A stretch of 64,000 bases of DNA from Actinobacteria bacterium UBA2279 (GCA_002347365.1 DDWT01000008.1:1-64000); one strand, 5' to 3'; positions 50,417 to 60,137 are shown, numbered from the stretch's first letter. Notes: a model not told the origin generated them from the letters alone. Program-made: numbers and translations.

Positions 50417-50425
50417 ATCGTAGCA
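50417..50425 (-). promoter_or_regulatory. Extended -10 promoter of the 6S RNA candidate
   Basis: TGCTACGAT on the - strand (TG-N plus TACGAT). Spacing places the start at G50410, exactly where the closing stem begins. No clear -35. Confidence 0.45.
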
Positions 50426-50460
50426 CCTCGACACTGGAGGTGCCACAGAGCCGATATCCT

Positions 50461-52230
50461 CTAGTCCCTCTTCAGGTGCACCTCGCGCAGCTGGCGGGCT
50501 GACACGTCTCCCGGCGCACCGGTGAGCGGACAGGAACCCGACGACGTCTTGGGAAACGCGATCACGTCCCGAATCGAACTCTTGCCGGCCAGGACCATGA
50601 TCAGGCGATCGAGGCCGAGAGCGATCCCGCCATGAGGGGGAGCGCCGAGAGAGAGGGCCTCGAGAAGGAAGCCGAACTGCTCCTCCGCCTGCGCCTCATC
50701 ATGCCCGAGCATGCCGAGGATCCTGCGCTGCAGGCCGGCATCATGCACGCGCAGCGTGCCTCCGCCGATCTCCAGACCGTTCATGACGAGGTCATACGAG
50801 TACGAGAGCACCTCGAGCGGTCGCTCCTCGAGCCAGTCGAGATGCTCGTCGAAGGGGCGCGTGAAGGGATGGTGGTTCGCCGCGTAGCGCTTCTCCTCCG
50901 CATCCCACTTGAGCAAGGGGAAGTCGACGACCCAGAGCGTCTCGAAGCCCTCCCGAACCACACCGAGCTGCTCGGCCATGTGCAGACGCATCACGCCGAG
51001 GACCTCGTTGGCGATGTCATGCGCGTCGGCGACCATCAGCACGAGGTCACCGGGCTCGACTTCGAGCGTCGTCTTGAGCGCGGTCATCTCGGCATCCGTG
51101 AAGAACTTCGCAATGGGTGAGCGCACCTCGCCGTCCGAGTTGAACGCGACCCAGGCCAGGCCCTTTGCGCCTGCGTCGAGCGCGACCTGATTCAGCGCGT
51201 CGATCTTGCCGCGGCTCCAGTCGCCTGCGCCCTTCGCATTGATGCCCTTGATGCGGCCACCTGCCGCAAGCGTACCTGCGAACACCTTGAACTCGGAGTC
51301 GGCGAACACAGACGTCAGACACGACAGTTCCATGCCGAAACGAAGGTCCGGTCTGTCCGACCCGAAGCGGTCCATGGCGTCGGCATATGTGATGCGACGC
51401 AGCGGCGTGACGAGATCGATGCCGGCCTCGCGCATGACCTCATGCATGACGTCTTCCATCATCGACAGCACGTCTTCTTGTGTGACGAAAGACATCTCGA
51501 TGTCCACCTGCGTGAACTCGGGCTGCCGGTCGGCTCGCAGGTCTTCGTCCCGGAAACAACGCGCGATCTGGTAGTAGCGCTCAACACCGCCAACCATGAG
51601 CAGCTGCTTGAAGAGCTGGGGTGACTGCGGGAGCGCATAGAACTCACCGGGGCTCAATCGGCTCGGCACAATGAAGTCGCGCGCCCCTTCAGGTGTAGAC
51701 CTGCCGAGGATCGGCGTCTCGACCTCGATGAATCCGCGGTGCTCCAGGGACTTGCGGAAGCGCTGGGTGACGCGGTCGCGAAGCAGGAGCGAGTCCAGCA
51801 CCTCGGGACGGCGAAGATCGATGTAGCGGTACTTCAGCCGCAGCGTCTCATCCGTTTCGATGGCCGAATCGATCTCGAACGGCGGCGTCTCCGAGGCATT
51901 GAGCACCTCGGCCGATGCGATGATGACCTCAAGCTCGCCTGTGGCGAGATTCGGATTCACGGTGCCTTCGGGACGTCGGCGAACCGTACCCGTGACGAGA
52001 ACGACCCACTCGGGGCGGACCCGCTCGGCCAGCACGAAAGCCTCGCCCGATGCATCAGGGTCGAACACGCACTGCACCAGACCGCTGCGGTCGCGGAGGT
52101 CGGCGAAGATCAAGCCGCCGTGGTCCCGCCGGCGGTGTATCCAACCAGCGAGGGTGACGGTCTCTCCTACGTTGTCGACTCCCAGTGAACCCGCGATGTG
52201 GGTGCGAATCGAATAGCGTGCGTCGAACAT
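50461..52230 (-). CDS. aspS: Aspartyl-tRNA synthetase, probably non-discriminating
   Basis: 589-residue bacterial-type AspRS: OB-fold anticodon domain (about 1-110), class II catalytic core, GAD insertion and C-terminal GIALGLDRLIMVLAGKSSIR. The anticodon-domain motif WIHRRRDHGG has His where discriminating enzymes usually have Leu; His here is a known mark of enzymes that also charge tRNA-Asn and depend on GatCAB. ATG at 52230 follows GAGAGAGGT; the long reading to 52314 overlaps hisS. Located 25 bp after hisS. Confidence 0.95.
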   Translation of the reverse strand: MFDARYSIRTHIAGSLGVDNVGETVTLAGWIHRRRDHGGLIFADLRDRSGLVQCVFDPDASGEAFVLAERVRPEWVVLVTGTVRRRPEGTVNPNLATGELEVIIASAEVLNASETPPFEIDSAIETDETLRLKYRYIDLRRPEVLDSLLLRDRVTQRFRKSLEHRGFIEVETPILGRSTPEGARDFIVPSRLSPGEFYALPQSPQLFKQLLMVGGVERYYQIARCFRDEDLRADRQPEFTQVDIEMSFVTQEDVLSMMEDVMHEVMREAGIDLVTPLRRITYADAMDRFGSDRPDLRFGMELSCLTSVFADSEFKVFAGTLAAGGRIKGINAKGAGDWSRGKIDALNQVALDAGAKGLAWVAFNSDGEVRSPIAKFFTDAEMTALKTTLEVEPGDLVLMVADAHDIANEVLGVMRLHMAEQLGVVREGFETLWVVDFPLLKWDAEEKRYAANHHPFTRPFDEHLDWLEERPLEVLSYSYDLVMNGLEIGGGTLRVHDAGLQRRILGMLGHDEAQAEEQFGFLLEALSLGAPPHGGIALGLDRLIMVLAGKSSIRDVIAFPKTSSGSCPLTGAPGDVSARQLREVHLKRD

Positions 52231-52255
52231 CCGGCTACCTCTCTCTCGCCCGGCG

Positions 52256-53527
52256 CTAGCCGAGCAGCGTCCTGATGCGCCCGGCGATCTCACCAAGCGG
52301 CACGTGTGTCTCATCTTTGGTGACCATGTTGCGCAGTGTCACTGCTCCGGCAGCGAGCTCATCGGGTCCGACGACCACGACGGCCCGTGCGCCAAGCCGA
52401 TCGGCCTGCTTGAACTGCGACTTGAGGCTGCGGCCCTGGTGGTCCAGCTCGACTGCGATACCGGCGTCACGCAACTCCTGCGCAACAGCGAACGCTACAG
52501 CCCCGACCGAGTCATCGACGCGCGCCACGTAGACTTCTGCCAGCGCGTGGCCGAGAACACCCACCCCGGCTGCCTGCATCGCGAGGAAGGTGCGTTCGAA
52601 ACCCAGGGCGAAACCGAGACCCGGCGTCGCCGGTCCACCGTACTCCTCCATCAGGCGATCGTAGCGACCGCCACCACCGATCGCGTTCTGTGATCCGAGT
52701 CCCGCGTCCACCTGCACTTCGAACACCGTTCGCGTGTAGTAGTCGAGTCCGCGGACCAGCGACGGGTCTTCCTCATAGGCAAGACCGAGATCATCGAGAA
52801 GCTCTTTGACCGCAGCATAGTGAGCGGCACAGGCGTCGCAGAGTTCATCGCGCAGAAGCGGCGCCTCGGCCATGACAGCGGCACAGGCGGGGTTCTTGCA
52901 GTCGAACGCACGCAGCGGGTTGGTCTCCGCACGCCGGTTGCACTCCTCACAGAGCTCTTCGCCGTGCTCGCGTATGAACGCGGCCACCTTGTCCCGGTAC
53001 GCGGGCCTGCACGCCTGATCGCCCATCGAGTTGATGAGCAGGCGCATGTTGGCGCGCGGAATACCGAGCTCTTCGAAGTAGCGCATGAGCACCATGATGA
53101 CCTCGGCGTCCACGCTCGGCTCCGCCATCCCAATCGCCTCGAGACCGATCTGCCAGAACTGGCGCATCCGTCCCTTCTGGGGGCGCTCGTAGCGGAACAT
53201 CGGCCCCGCGTAGTACACCTTTGCGAACTGCCCGTTCGAGGTCAGGTTATGCTCCAGTGCGGAGCGCACGATGCTCGCAGTGCCCTCAGGCCGCAGCGTG
53301 AGAGAGCGGCCGCCTTTGTCTTCGAACGTGTACATCTCCTTGGAGACGATGTCCGTGGCTTCCCCGATTCCACGGGTGAACACCTCGGTGTGTTCGAAGA
53401 CGGGCGTGTAGATGGGCTCATATCCGTAGCGCGCGAACAGCGTCTGAGCGGTGCGTTGCATGTGTTCCCAGACTCGAGCCACGTCAGGGAGCATGTCCGC
53501 AGTGCCTTTGGGTGCGCGTGCGTTCAT
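52256..53527 (-). CDS. hisS: Histidyl-tRNA synthetase
   Basis: 423-residue class II HisRS. Motif 1 region APKGTADMLP, motif 2 YYAGPMFRYERPQKGRMRQF, histidine motifs GLDYYTRTVFEV and GGGGRYDRL, and the C-terminal anticodon domain. An insertion carries a four-cysteine cluster (CEEC, CKNPAC and later CDAC) that may bind zinc. ATG at 53527 matches the family start MNARAPKGTADML. The hisS-aspS order is as in Bacillus. Confidence 0.96.
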   Translation of the reverse strand: MNARAPKGTADMLPDVARVWEHMQRTAQTLFARYGYEPIYTPVFEHTEVFTRGIGEATDIVSKEMYTFEDKGGRSLTLRPEGTASIVRSALEHNLTSNGQFAKVYYAGPMFRYERPQKGRMRQFWQIGLEAIGMAEPSVDAEVIMVLMRYFEELGIPRANMRLLINSMGDQACRPAYRDKVAAFIREHGEELCEECNRRAETNPLRAFDCKNPACAAVMAEAPLLRDELCDACAAHYAAVKELLDDLGLAYEEDPSLVRGLDYYTRTVFEVQVDAGLGSQNAIGGGGRYDRLMEEYGGPATPGLGFALGFERTFLAMQAAGVGVLGHALAEVYVARVDDSVGAVAFAVAQELRDAGIAVELDHQGRSLKSQFKQADRLGARAVVVVGPDELAAGAVTLRNMVTKDETHVPLGEIAGRIRTLLG

Positions 53528-53620
53528 CGGGACCTTCCCGGTGGTGTCGGTGCGACCTATCAGTTTAGGGTAACAGGCCGAGAAAGACCACGCGCCGCCG
53601 AACAGCACGAACGCCCTGTG

Positions 53621-54238
53621 TCAGGCGCGCGGGAAGAACGGGTTCACCTTGATCTCGCGAGCGATCGTGGTGTCCGGACCGTGTCCAGGGTGCACGATCG
53701 TCTCGGCGGGGAGACCGGCCAGACGCGCGATAGATGCGCGCAGCGCACGCGCATCGCCACCGCCGAAGTCAGTGCGCCCAACACTGCCCGCGAACAGCGT
53801 GTCCCCCGCAAACAGGTGCCCTTCACCGAGCAGCGCTATCCCGCCCGGCGTATGGCCGGGCGTATGCAGCACCTCAAGACGGAGCGACCCCGCCTCGATC
53901 GTCTCTCCCTCGGCAAGTCGTCGGTCCGCCCGAGGCGCGAACGCGCCGAATCCGAAGAGGGCGCCTCCGTTCGATTCGGCGGAGGTTATCGCATCGGCGT
54001 CGGCCGCATGCACCATCAATGGCGCGCCCGTGTCCCTGACGAGTCCGGCAACACCGCCGAGATGATCGAAATGCCCGTGTGTCAGGACTACTGCGGCAAT
54101 CGCGTGCGAGCCGATGACGTCAAGGATCGCGTTGGAGTCATCCGCAGGATCGATCACAACGACTGGGCCACCCGAGTCATCGCCGACGACGAAGCAGTTC
54201 GTGTCGAGCGCGCCCAGGATGAGTCGCTGCACCCTCAT
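53621..54238 (-). CDS. Metallo-beta-lactamase-fold hydrolase (glyoxalase II-like)
   Basis: 205 residues. Metal motif THGHFDHLGG, then HTPGHTPGGIALL, GDTLFAGSVGRTDFGGG and HPGHGPDTTIAREIKVNPFF, matching the glyoxalase II/YcbL-like subfamily. Substrate not proven; thioester hydrolysis is likely. Starts within the rel stop (ATGA), the usual position of a small MBL gene between rel and hisS in many Gram-positives (YrvI/dtd replaced). Confidence 0.9.
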   Translation of the reverse strand: MRVQRLILGALDTNCFVVGDDSGGPVVVIDPADDSNAILDVIGSHAIAAVVLTHGHFDHLGGVAGLVRDTGAPLMVHAADADAITSAESNGGALFGFGAFAPRADRRLAEGETIEAGSLRLEVLHTPGHTPGGIALLGEGHLFAGDTLFAGSVGRTDFGGGDARALRASIARLAGLPAETIVHPGHGPDTTIAREIKVNPFFPRA

Positions 54239-56454
54239 GCGCCACTCCCCTTGCGACCTGCCCCCTCCGGCAACATGCGCTTGGCCTCGAATACCCCTTC
54301 AACGCTCTTGACCGTCGCAAGCACCTTGTTGAGCTGGTCCATGTTGCCGAGTTCGAACAGAAACCGCATCGTCGCGATGCCCTGCCGGTCAGTGGACACC
54401 GCAGCCGAGAGCACGTTTACGCCCGCGTCCGCCAGCGCGATAGACACGTCTTGCAGTAGTCGGGTGCGGTCCATCGCCTCGATGACTATCTCCACCTGAT
54501 AGGTGGACGCCTGGCCGATGTCCCATTCGACATCGATGATGCGCTCGGGTTGGGAGAGCAACTCGCCCGCATTGGGGCAGTCCTTGCGGTGCACAGAGAC
54601 ACCGCGACCGCGCGTCACGAAGCCGACGATCTCATCTCCGGGAACCGGATTGCAGCATCGAGCGAGACGGACGAGAAGGTCGTCGATGCCTTTGACCCGT
54701 ACTCCCGACTGAGTGCGGCGGCGCTTCGCCCTCGGCGGAGTCATCGGAGTCGTAGGCAGTAGAGCAGGCGTAGCCTCTTCGGTCTCCTTGGCGGCAGCCG
54801 TGCCCTTCGACATGTACTTGATGAGCTTGGTCACGACCTGCTTCGGACTCGTCTTCCCACCACCGATGGAAGCGAGAAGATCCTCCGCCGCCTGGTAGTT
54901 CATCTCCTCGGCGACTGCCTCGAGCGCCTTGCTCATGCCCTGACTGCCAAGCCCCATCCCCTGCTTGCGCAAGATCTTGGTGAGCTCGTCCCGGCCGTTC
55001 TGCAAGTCATCGACGCGGTTCACCTTGCTGAAGTAGTTTCGTATCTTGCTGCGTGCCGAAGACGTCTTGACGATGTTGAGCCAGTCCCGGCTCGGCCCCG
55101 AGCTCTTGTTGGTCAGGATCTCGATACGGTCACCCATCTGCAGTTCATAGCCGAGAGGCACGATCGAGCCGTTGACCTTCGCGCCGACACAGTGGTGACC
55201 GACCTCTGTGTGGATCGCATACGCGAAGTCGATCGGGGTCGACCCCCGTCGAAGCGACTGAACGTCACCTTTGGGCGTGAAGACGAATACCTCGTCTTCG
55301 AACAGGTCGATCTTGAGCGCCTCCATGAACTCACGGGGGTCTTTGAGCTCGGTCTGCCACTCGAGCATCTGACGCAGCCATGCAAGGCGCTCGTCAAACG
55401 ATTCGTCTGTACGGCCACCCTCCTTGTAGCGCCAGTGCGCCGCGATACCGTATTCCGCGGTGCGGTGCATCTCCTCGGTTCGAATCTGGATCTCGAGCGG
55501 ACGCCCTGCGGGACCGATGACCGTCGTGTGCAGCGACTGATACATATTGAACTTCGGCATCGCCACGTAGTCTTTGAAGCGACCGGGAACCGGCTTCCAG
55601 ATGGAGTGGACCGTGCCGAGCGCCCCGTAAACGTCTTTGACAGAGGCGACTATGACCCGCAGCGCGATAAGGTCGTAGATCTCACTGAAGTCTTTGCCGC
55701 GCTGCGTCATCTTCTGGTAGATGCTGTACAGATGCTTCGGCCTGCCGGAGATGTCAGACTCCACACCGATCGCCTTGAGTTCCTCGGACAGTTGCTTGAT
55801 GACCTGTTCGAGATACGCCTCGCGGGCGGCCCTGCTCTCGGCGACCATCTTCTGTATCTGCTGGAACTTGCGCGGCTCCAGATAGTAGAACGCAAGGTCC
55901 TCGAGTTCCCACTTGATGCTCGAGATGCCCAGACGGTGCGCGAGAGGAGCGTAGATCTCCATCGTCTCGATGGCCTTCTGGCGGCGTTTCTCAGCATCGA
56001 GAGCAGACAGCGTGCGCATGTTGTGAAGACGATCCGCGAGCTTGATGAGAATGACCCGGATGTCCTTGGCCATGGCGATGAGCATCTTGCGCATGTTCTC
56101 TGACTGGGCCTCGGCAAGCGAGCTGAACTTGATGCGACCCAGCTTGGTGACGCCGTCGACCAGTGCTGCCACCTCAAGTCCGAAGCGTTCCCGCATCTCT
56201 TTGAGCGTCACGCCGCTGTCCTCCACGACATCGTGAAGCAGCGCGGCTTGCAGTGTCGCAGTGTCCAGGTTCAGTCCCGCCAGGATCATGCAGACCTCGA
56301 GCGGGTGGTTGATGAAGGGCTCGCCTGATTTGCGCATCTGGCCGGCGTGCTTCTCCAGCGCGAAGCGGTACGCTTCTTCCAGGCCTGACACATCGGCCAT
56401 AGGGTTGTAGCGCTTGAGTTGAGACTCTATGCCCTCGAGCGTGGCTGACACCAC
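54235..56454 (-). CDS. rel: Bifunctional (p)ppGpp synthetase/hydrolase Rel
   Basis: 739 residues. HD hydrolase domain (about 30-175) with intact LLHDVVEDSGV; synthetase domain (about 230-345) with the RGKD signature of bifunctional enzymes in QKMTQRGKDFSEIYDLIALR and the PVPGRFKDYVAMPKFNMYQS block; TGS domain (about 385-445, VFVFTPKGDVQSLRRG); conserved-cysteine domain RLARCCNPVPGDEI; C-terminal ACT domain. Controls the stringent response on the ribosome. GTG start; the next codon is also GTG. SD GGGAGG just before. Confidence 0.96.
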   Translation of the reverse strand: MVSATLEGIESQLKRYNPMADVSGLEEAYRFALEKHAGQMRKSGEPFINHPLEVCMILAGLNLDTATLQAALLHDVVEDSGVTLKEMRERFGLEVAALVDGVTKLGRIKFSSLAEAQSENMRKMLIAMAKDIRVILIKLADRLHNMRTLSALDAEKRRQKAIETMEIYAPLAHRLGISSIKWELEDLAFYYLEPRKFQQIQKMVAESRAAREAYLEQVIKQLSEELKAIGVESDISGRPKHLYSIYQKMTQRGKDFSEIYDLIALRVIVASVKDVYGALGTVHSIWKPVPGRFKDYVAMPKFNMYQSLHTTVIGPAGRPLEIQIRTEEMHRTAEYGIAAHWRYKEGGRTDESFDERLAWLRQMLEWQTELKDPREFMEALKIDLFEDEVFVFTPKGDVQSLRRGSTPIDFAYAIHTEVGHHCVGAKVNGSIVPLGYELQMGDRIEILTNKSSGPSRDWLNIVKTSSARSKIRNYFSKVNRVDDLQNGRDELTKILRKQGMGLGSQGMSKALEAVAEEMNYQAAEDLLASIGGGKTSPKQVVTKLIKYMSKGTAAAKETEEATPALLPTTPMTPPRAKRRRTQSGVRVKGIDDLLVRLARCCNPVPGDEIVGFVTRGRGVSVHRKDCPNAGELLSQPERIIDVEWDIGQASTYQVEIVIEAMDRTRLLQDVSIALADAGVNVLSAAVSTDRQGIATMRFLFELGNMDQLNKVLATVKSVEGVFEAKRMLPEGAGRKGSGA

Positions 56455-56480
56455 GTGCCTCCCGGCCGGTCGATAGCGCC

Positions 56481-59400
56481 CTAGGTCAGGTCGCCAAGAT
56501 GCTGTTTAGGCAGGATAGGACGATTGAACGCCTGGAGCAACAGGTCGGCGTCGGCCTGGAGCGCCCAGCCACGGAACTCATCGAACTCCGCAAGCTCTTC
56601 CCTGCCCTCGGCGTAGCGCGTGGATGAGTTGAGATCGAGCTTGCTTTCGGGCGCAGGCAACATGACCAGTCGTCGGTAGGCACCCGTACCCTCGGTGTCC
56701 ACCAGCCCCAGCTCGCGGAAGACCCCTACGCCTGCCGAGACGCCCTTGTCGGACATCTTGGTCTTGGGTCGACGCTTCTTCACTCGATCGGCGATCTCGG
56801 CGTTGGTGATCTCGATGTCGTCTCCGTCGGCTGTCAGGTCCTTGAGTGTGAGATACAAAGACGCAAGATCGTCCCGCTCGGGTGCGACGGACTCAAGGAT
56901 CATCCGGTTGATACGGGCGTCTTTGCCCGAGTACACCACGTGCACCTGCGAGATGGCGCCGTCTCGGCCCGCCCGTCCCGACATCTGGTTGAACTCCACG
57001 TCGTTGAAGGGCAGATGATACAAGACCACGTGGCGCACATCCGGGATGTTGACGCCCTCACCGAACGCACTCGTTGCGACGACGACGTCGATCTCGCCCT
57101 CCCGAAACGCGCGTTCTACCGCATATCGCGCCGAACGCGTCAGCCCGCCGTTGTAGAACGCGACGCGATGGAACAGTCCCGGTACCCGTGAACGAAGCTG
57201 CCGCGCGAGGGAGACCGTCGTGTCTCTGCTGTTAACGTAGACGATCATCTTCTCACCACGAGCCGCCAAAGAAGCGACGTAGGCGATCTTGTCATCACAG
57301 CCACGGTGGTCCTGCACGCAGAGATTCTCCCGTACGGTCGCATCCGCGACGATCCGCTCGATCCCGAGCGTGTCGATGATCGTCCCGGCAGTCTCGTCGC
57401 CGGCCGTGGCTGTCACGGCAAGTACGGTGGGCCCACCGAGAATATCGATGACCCGATCGAGCCGGGCGTATGCCGGGCGGTGTCCGGCCCGAGAGAGTCC
57501 GACGTGGTGCGCCTCATCCACGACCAGGAACCCCACCCGTCCGGAATCAGCGAATCGCCGCGCATGATGATCGAGGAACTCGGGGGTCGTCAGTACGACA
57601 TCGAGCGTGCCGTCCGCCAACGCCGCAAAGGACTCGTCTCGCGCGCCGAGTGCGGTCTCGCCGTTGACGACGCGAACGCTCATGCCAAGCTCGGCGAATA
57701 CATCGGTCAGATGGAACGCCTGATCTGCAACGAGCGCTCGCAGCGGATACACGAAGACCGATGCCCGATCACGAGCGATCGCCTCGCGCGCCGCATGCAT
57801 GTGGAAGATGAGGGACTTCCCGCGACCCGTCGCCATCACCACCAGGGTGTTGTGACGGTTCGCCAGATGCTCGAGCGCTTCGGACTGTGCTCGGTGCAGC
57901 AGCCGATCGCCGATGAACGCTTCCCTCAGCCGGATGTCGAGTTCCGCAGGCTGGAGAGCCGCAAGCCCGTCGCGGCGGAGGCGTGCGAGTTCGGTCTGCT
58001 CGGCATCGCCTTCCGCGACATCTCGCCGGGCGACTATCACGTTCACGCCATAGCTCTCGCCCTGGCTTCCGCCGGTCACATCCGTGACATTCACGTCGTA
58101 TTCGACGCCGGCGTCCACGAACGGCGCCAACGCCGCGGCGAGACGCCGATTGAAAAAGCCGATCTGGTCGCCGAATGAGTCGAACAAGGCGCAGGCGTTC
58201 GCGTCGTACTTGTTGTCCGGCTGGCGCTCCAACCTGAGCGGCGCGTCGGGCGCGAGTCTGGCGATCGCGTCCTGTCTACCCTCGAAAGTCACTCCGGCGA
58301 GCTTGGTATGGAACGCGTCCGCCTCGCCGATACCCGCGTATTCCCCCCGCGCCAGTATCTCATCGGCAAGCTCGAATAGGTCGTCGACCAGCTCCGCAGC
58401 GGGGGCGTCACCCGACCGCAGCCGCGTCGCGATGTCGATCGCCCGAAGCTGAACCCGCTCGGCGCCCTGCCACGTGTCGCGAACCAACTCGAACGCGATG
58501 TCGACCGCGGCATCCGTGTCCACAAGCGTCTCGATGTCCGAACACCGAAAACAGATGCCCGGCAGCGATGCCACGCCATCGTATGCGGTGAAGCGCAGAT
58601 GCTCGGAGCCCTTGCCCACCCGACGCCGGCCGTTCATGAACACGCCGTGACTGGAGAGCATGGGCGTGCGGTTGCCATGTCCGAAGGGCTCCAGCCGCTC
58701 GAGCTCGGCCACGAGCTCCACGCTGAGCGCATCGAGGCGCACCTCGGCATCGATGGTCAGGTGCGGGACGAACACCTCGGCGGGGATACTGGCAACGAAA
58801 TCGGACAGCCCCTGCTTGAAGGCTCCCAGGGAGGCCTCGGGCAAGGTGACGCCGACGGCAGCCGAGTGCCCGCCGAACCGTGTCAGCATCCCCGAGAGCG
58901 ACGAGACCGCCTCGTACAGATCGACGCCCTCGACGCTTCTGCCAGAGCCCTGCGCCTCGCCATCTTCCAGGCAGAACACGAGCGCCGGGACGCCGAAGCG
59001 CGACACGAGTCTGGATGCGACGATACCCCGAACACCCTCGTGCCAGCCTTCGCCGGCGAGAACGAGTGCACGCTCTCCCTTCCGGAACGAGCGCTCGGCT
59101 TGCGCCAGTGCCGAGTCCATCAGGTCCCCCTCGGCAGCCTGACGAAGCCGATTGTGTTCGTCCAGCGCGTTCGCCAGTTCCTCGGCACGACCCGGGTCGT
59201 CGGTTGTCAGAAGCTCCAGTGACTGCGCGGGATCGGCCATGCGGCCGGCGGCATTCAGGCGAGGGGCCAGCGCGAAGGCGACCCTCTCGGCACTCAGCGC
59301 CGCGACGTCCACGTTCGCCACGGTTGCGAGCGCCGCGATGCCCGGTCGCGTGAACCGGCGCGCGCGCGCCAACCCGTCAGCGACCAGGGCGCGATTCTCC

Positions 59401-60125
59401 GAAAGAAGCGGCACGACGTCAGCGATAGTCCCGAGCATCGCGAGATCGGTCAGTGTTCGCCAGACATCCGGATATCCAAGGCGCTCTCCCACCGCCTGCA
59501 CCATCTTGAGCGCCACGCCCGCGCCCGCGAACTCCACGAACGACGCGGTCGGCGCAAGCTTGGGGTTCGCGACCGGACATGACGGAACGCCGTCCCCAGG
59601 CTCATGGTGGTCGGTCACGACAGTCTCGATGCCTTGCTCGGCAAGAATGCGAACCTCAGCAGCCGATGAGACACCGCAGTCGACTGTGATGACGATGTCA
59701 GGGGCAAGGCCCGCGATCCGCTCGATCGCGGAGGCGGTGAGACCGTAGCCCTCCCTGAACCGATGCGGGACGGTGGCAGAGACGTTCGCCCCCATCTCCC
59801 GAAGCCCGGTGGAGGCCACCGCAGCCGAAGAGATCCCGTCGAGATCGAAGTCTCCGAACACCAGGATGCTCTTACCCTCAGCCACGGCTTCGGCGACCCG
59901 ATCGGCGACGGCGGTCATGCCGGGAATGAGCTCGGGACTGCTCCAGTCCCGCTCCAGGGAGGGCGACATGAAGGCACGCGCGGAATCAACGTCGACAAAC
60001 CCGCGGGACGCAAGAACGCGCGCCGTCACTGGCGACATGCCCAGCGCGGCAGCCAGCGTACTGACGGTCTCTTCGTCAGCCGGAGTCATCGTCCAGACAG
60101 CGCGGTTAGGAGTGGTTCGCGTCAT
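56481..60125 (-). CDS. recJ: RecJ exonuclease fused to HIRAN and RecQ-like helicase
   Basis: 1214 residues, about twice the usual RecJ. Residues 1-575: RecJ core with GDFDLDG (91-97), VDCG, the DHH motif TDHHEPG (171-177), GTIADVVPL and the DHHA1 motif RFGGHSAAVG, plus an OB-like region. Residues 605-700: HIRAN domain (LAGVTFEGRQDAI, RLERQPDNKYDANACAL, GDQIGFFNRRLAAALAPFV). Residues 735-1065: superfamily 2 helicase with ATGRGKS (765-771), VVDEAHH (868-874), AVTATAG, VVVATSAFGEGVNIPDV and QMSGRAGRDG. Residues 1100-1155 look winged-helix-like. All active motifs look intact. It may unwind and degrade DNA as one machine in recombination or fork repair. Confidence 0.93.
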   Translation of the reverse strand: MTRTTPNRAVWTMTPADEETVSTLAAALGMSPVTARVLASRGFVDVDSARAFMSPSLERDWSSPELIPGMTAVADRVAEAVAEGKSILVFGDFDLDGISSAAVASTGLREMGANVSATVPHRFREGYGLTASAIERIAGLAPDIVITVDCGVSSAAEVRILAEQGIETVVTDHHEPGDGVPSCPVANPKLAPTASFVEFAGAGVALKMVQAVGERLGYPDVWRTLTDLAMLGTIADVVPLLSENRALVADGLARARRFTRPGIAALATVANVDVAALSAERVAFALAPRLNAAGRMADPAQSLELLTTDDPGRAEELANALDEHNRLRQAAEGDLMDSALAQAERSFRKGERALVLAGEGWHEGVRGIVASRLVSRFGVPALVFCLEDGEAQGSGRSVEGVDLYEAVSSLSGMLTRFGGHSAAVGVTLPEASLGAFKQGLSDFVASIPAEVFVPHLTIDAEVRLDALSVELVAELERLEPFGHGNRTPMLSSHGVFMNGRRRVGKGSEHLRFTAYDGVASLPGICFRCSDIETLVDTDAAVDIAFELVRDTWQGAERVQLRAIDIATRLRSGDAPAAELVDDLFELADEILARGEYAGIGEADAFHTKLAGVTFEGRQDAIARLAPDAPLRLERQPDNKYDANACALFDSFGDQIGFFNRRLAAALAPFVDAGVEYDVNVTDVTGGSQGESYGVNVIVARRDVAEGDAEQTELARLRRDGLAALQPAELDIRLREAFIGDRLLHRAQSEALEHLANRHNTLVVMATGRGKSLIFHMHAAREAIARDRASVFVYPLRALVADQAFHLTDVFAELGMSVRVVNGETALGARDESFAALADGTLDVVLTTPEFLDHHARRFADSGRVGFLVVDEAHHVGLSRAGHRPAYARLDRVIDILGGPTVLAVTATAGDETAGTIIDTLGIERIVADATVRENLCVQDHRGCDDKIAYVASLAARGEKMIVYVNSRDTTVSLARQLRSRVPGLFHRVAFYNGGLTRSARYAVERAFREGEIDVVVATSAFGEGVNIPDVRHVVLYHLPFNDVEFNQMSGRAGRDGAISQVHVVYSGKDARINRMILESVAPERDDLASLYLTLKDLTADGDDIEITNAEIADRVKKRRPKTKMSDKGVSAGVGVFRELGLVDTEGTGAYRRLVMLPAPESKLDLNSSTRYAEGREELAEFDEFRGWALQADADLLLQAFNRPILPKQHLGDLT

Positions 60126-60131
60126 GTCCCC

Positions 60132-60137
60132 ATTCTA
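60132..60137 (-). promoter_or_regulatory. -10 box for a possibly leaderless recJ mRNA
   Basis: TAGAAT (five of six) on the - strand ends exactly 6 bases before the recJ ATG, so the expected transcript start is the A of the start codon at 60125. No convincing -35; the hairpin at 60144-60172 covers that region. Confidence 0.4.

Noticed and set aside
52820..54499. Long + strand open frame of 559 codons opposite hisS, the MBL gene and rel
   Set aside because: It crosses three well-supported - strand genes, has no family motif and shows the arginine/histidine-rich composition of an antisense frame in high-GC DNA.
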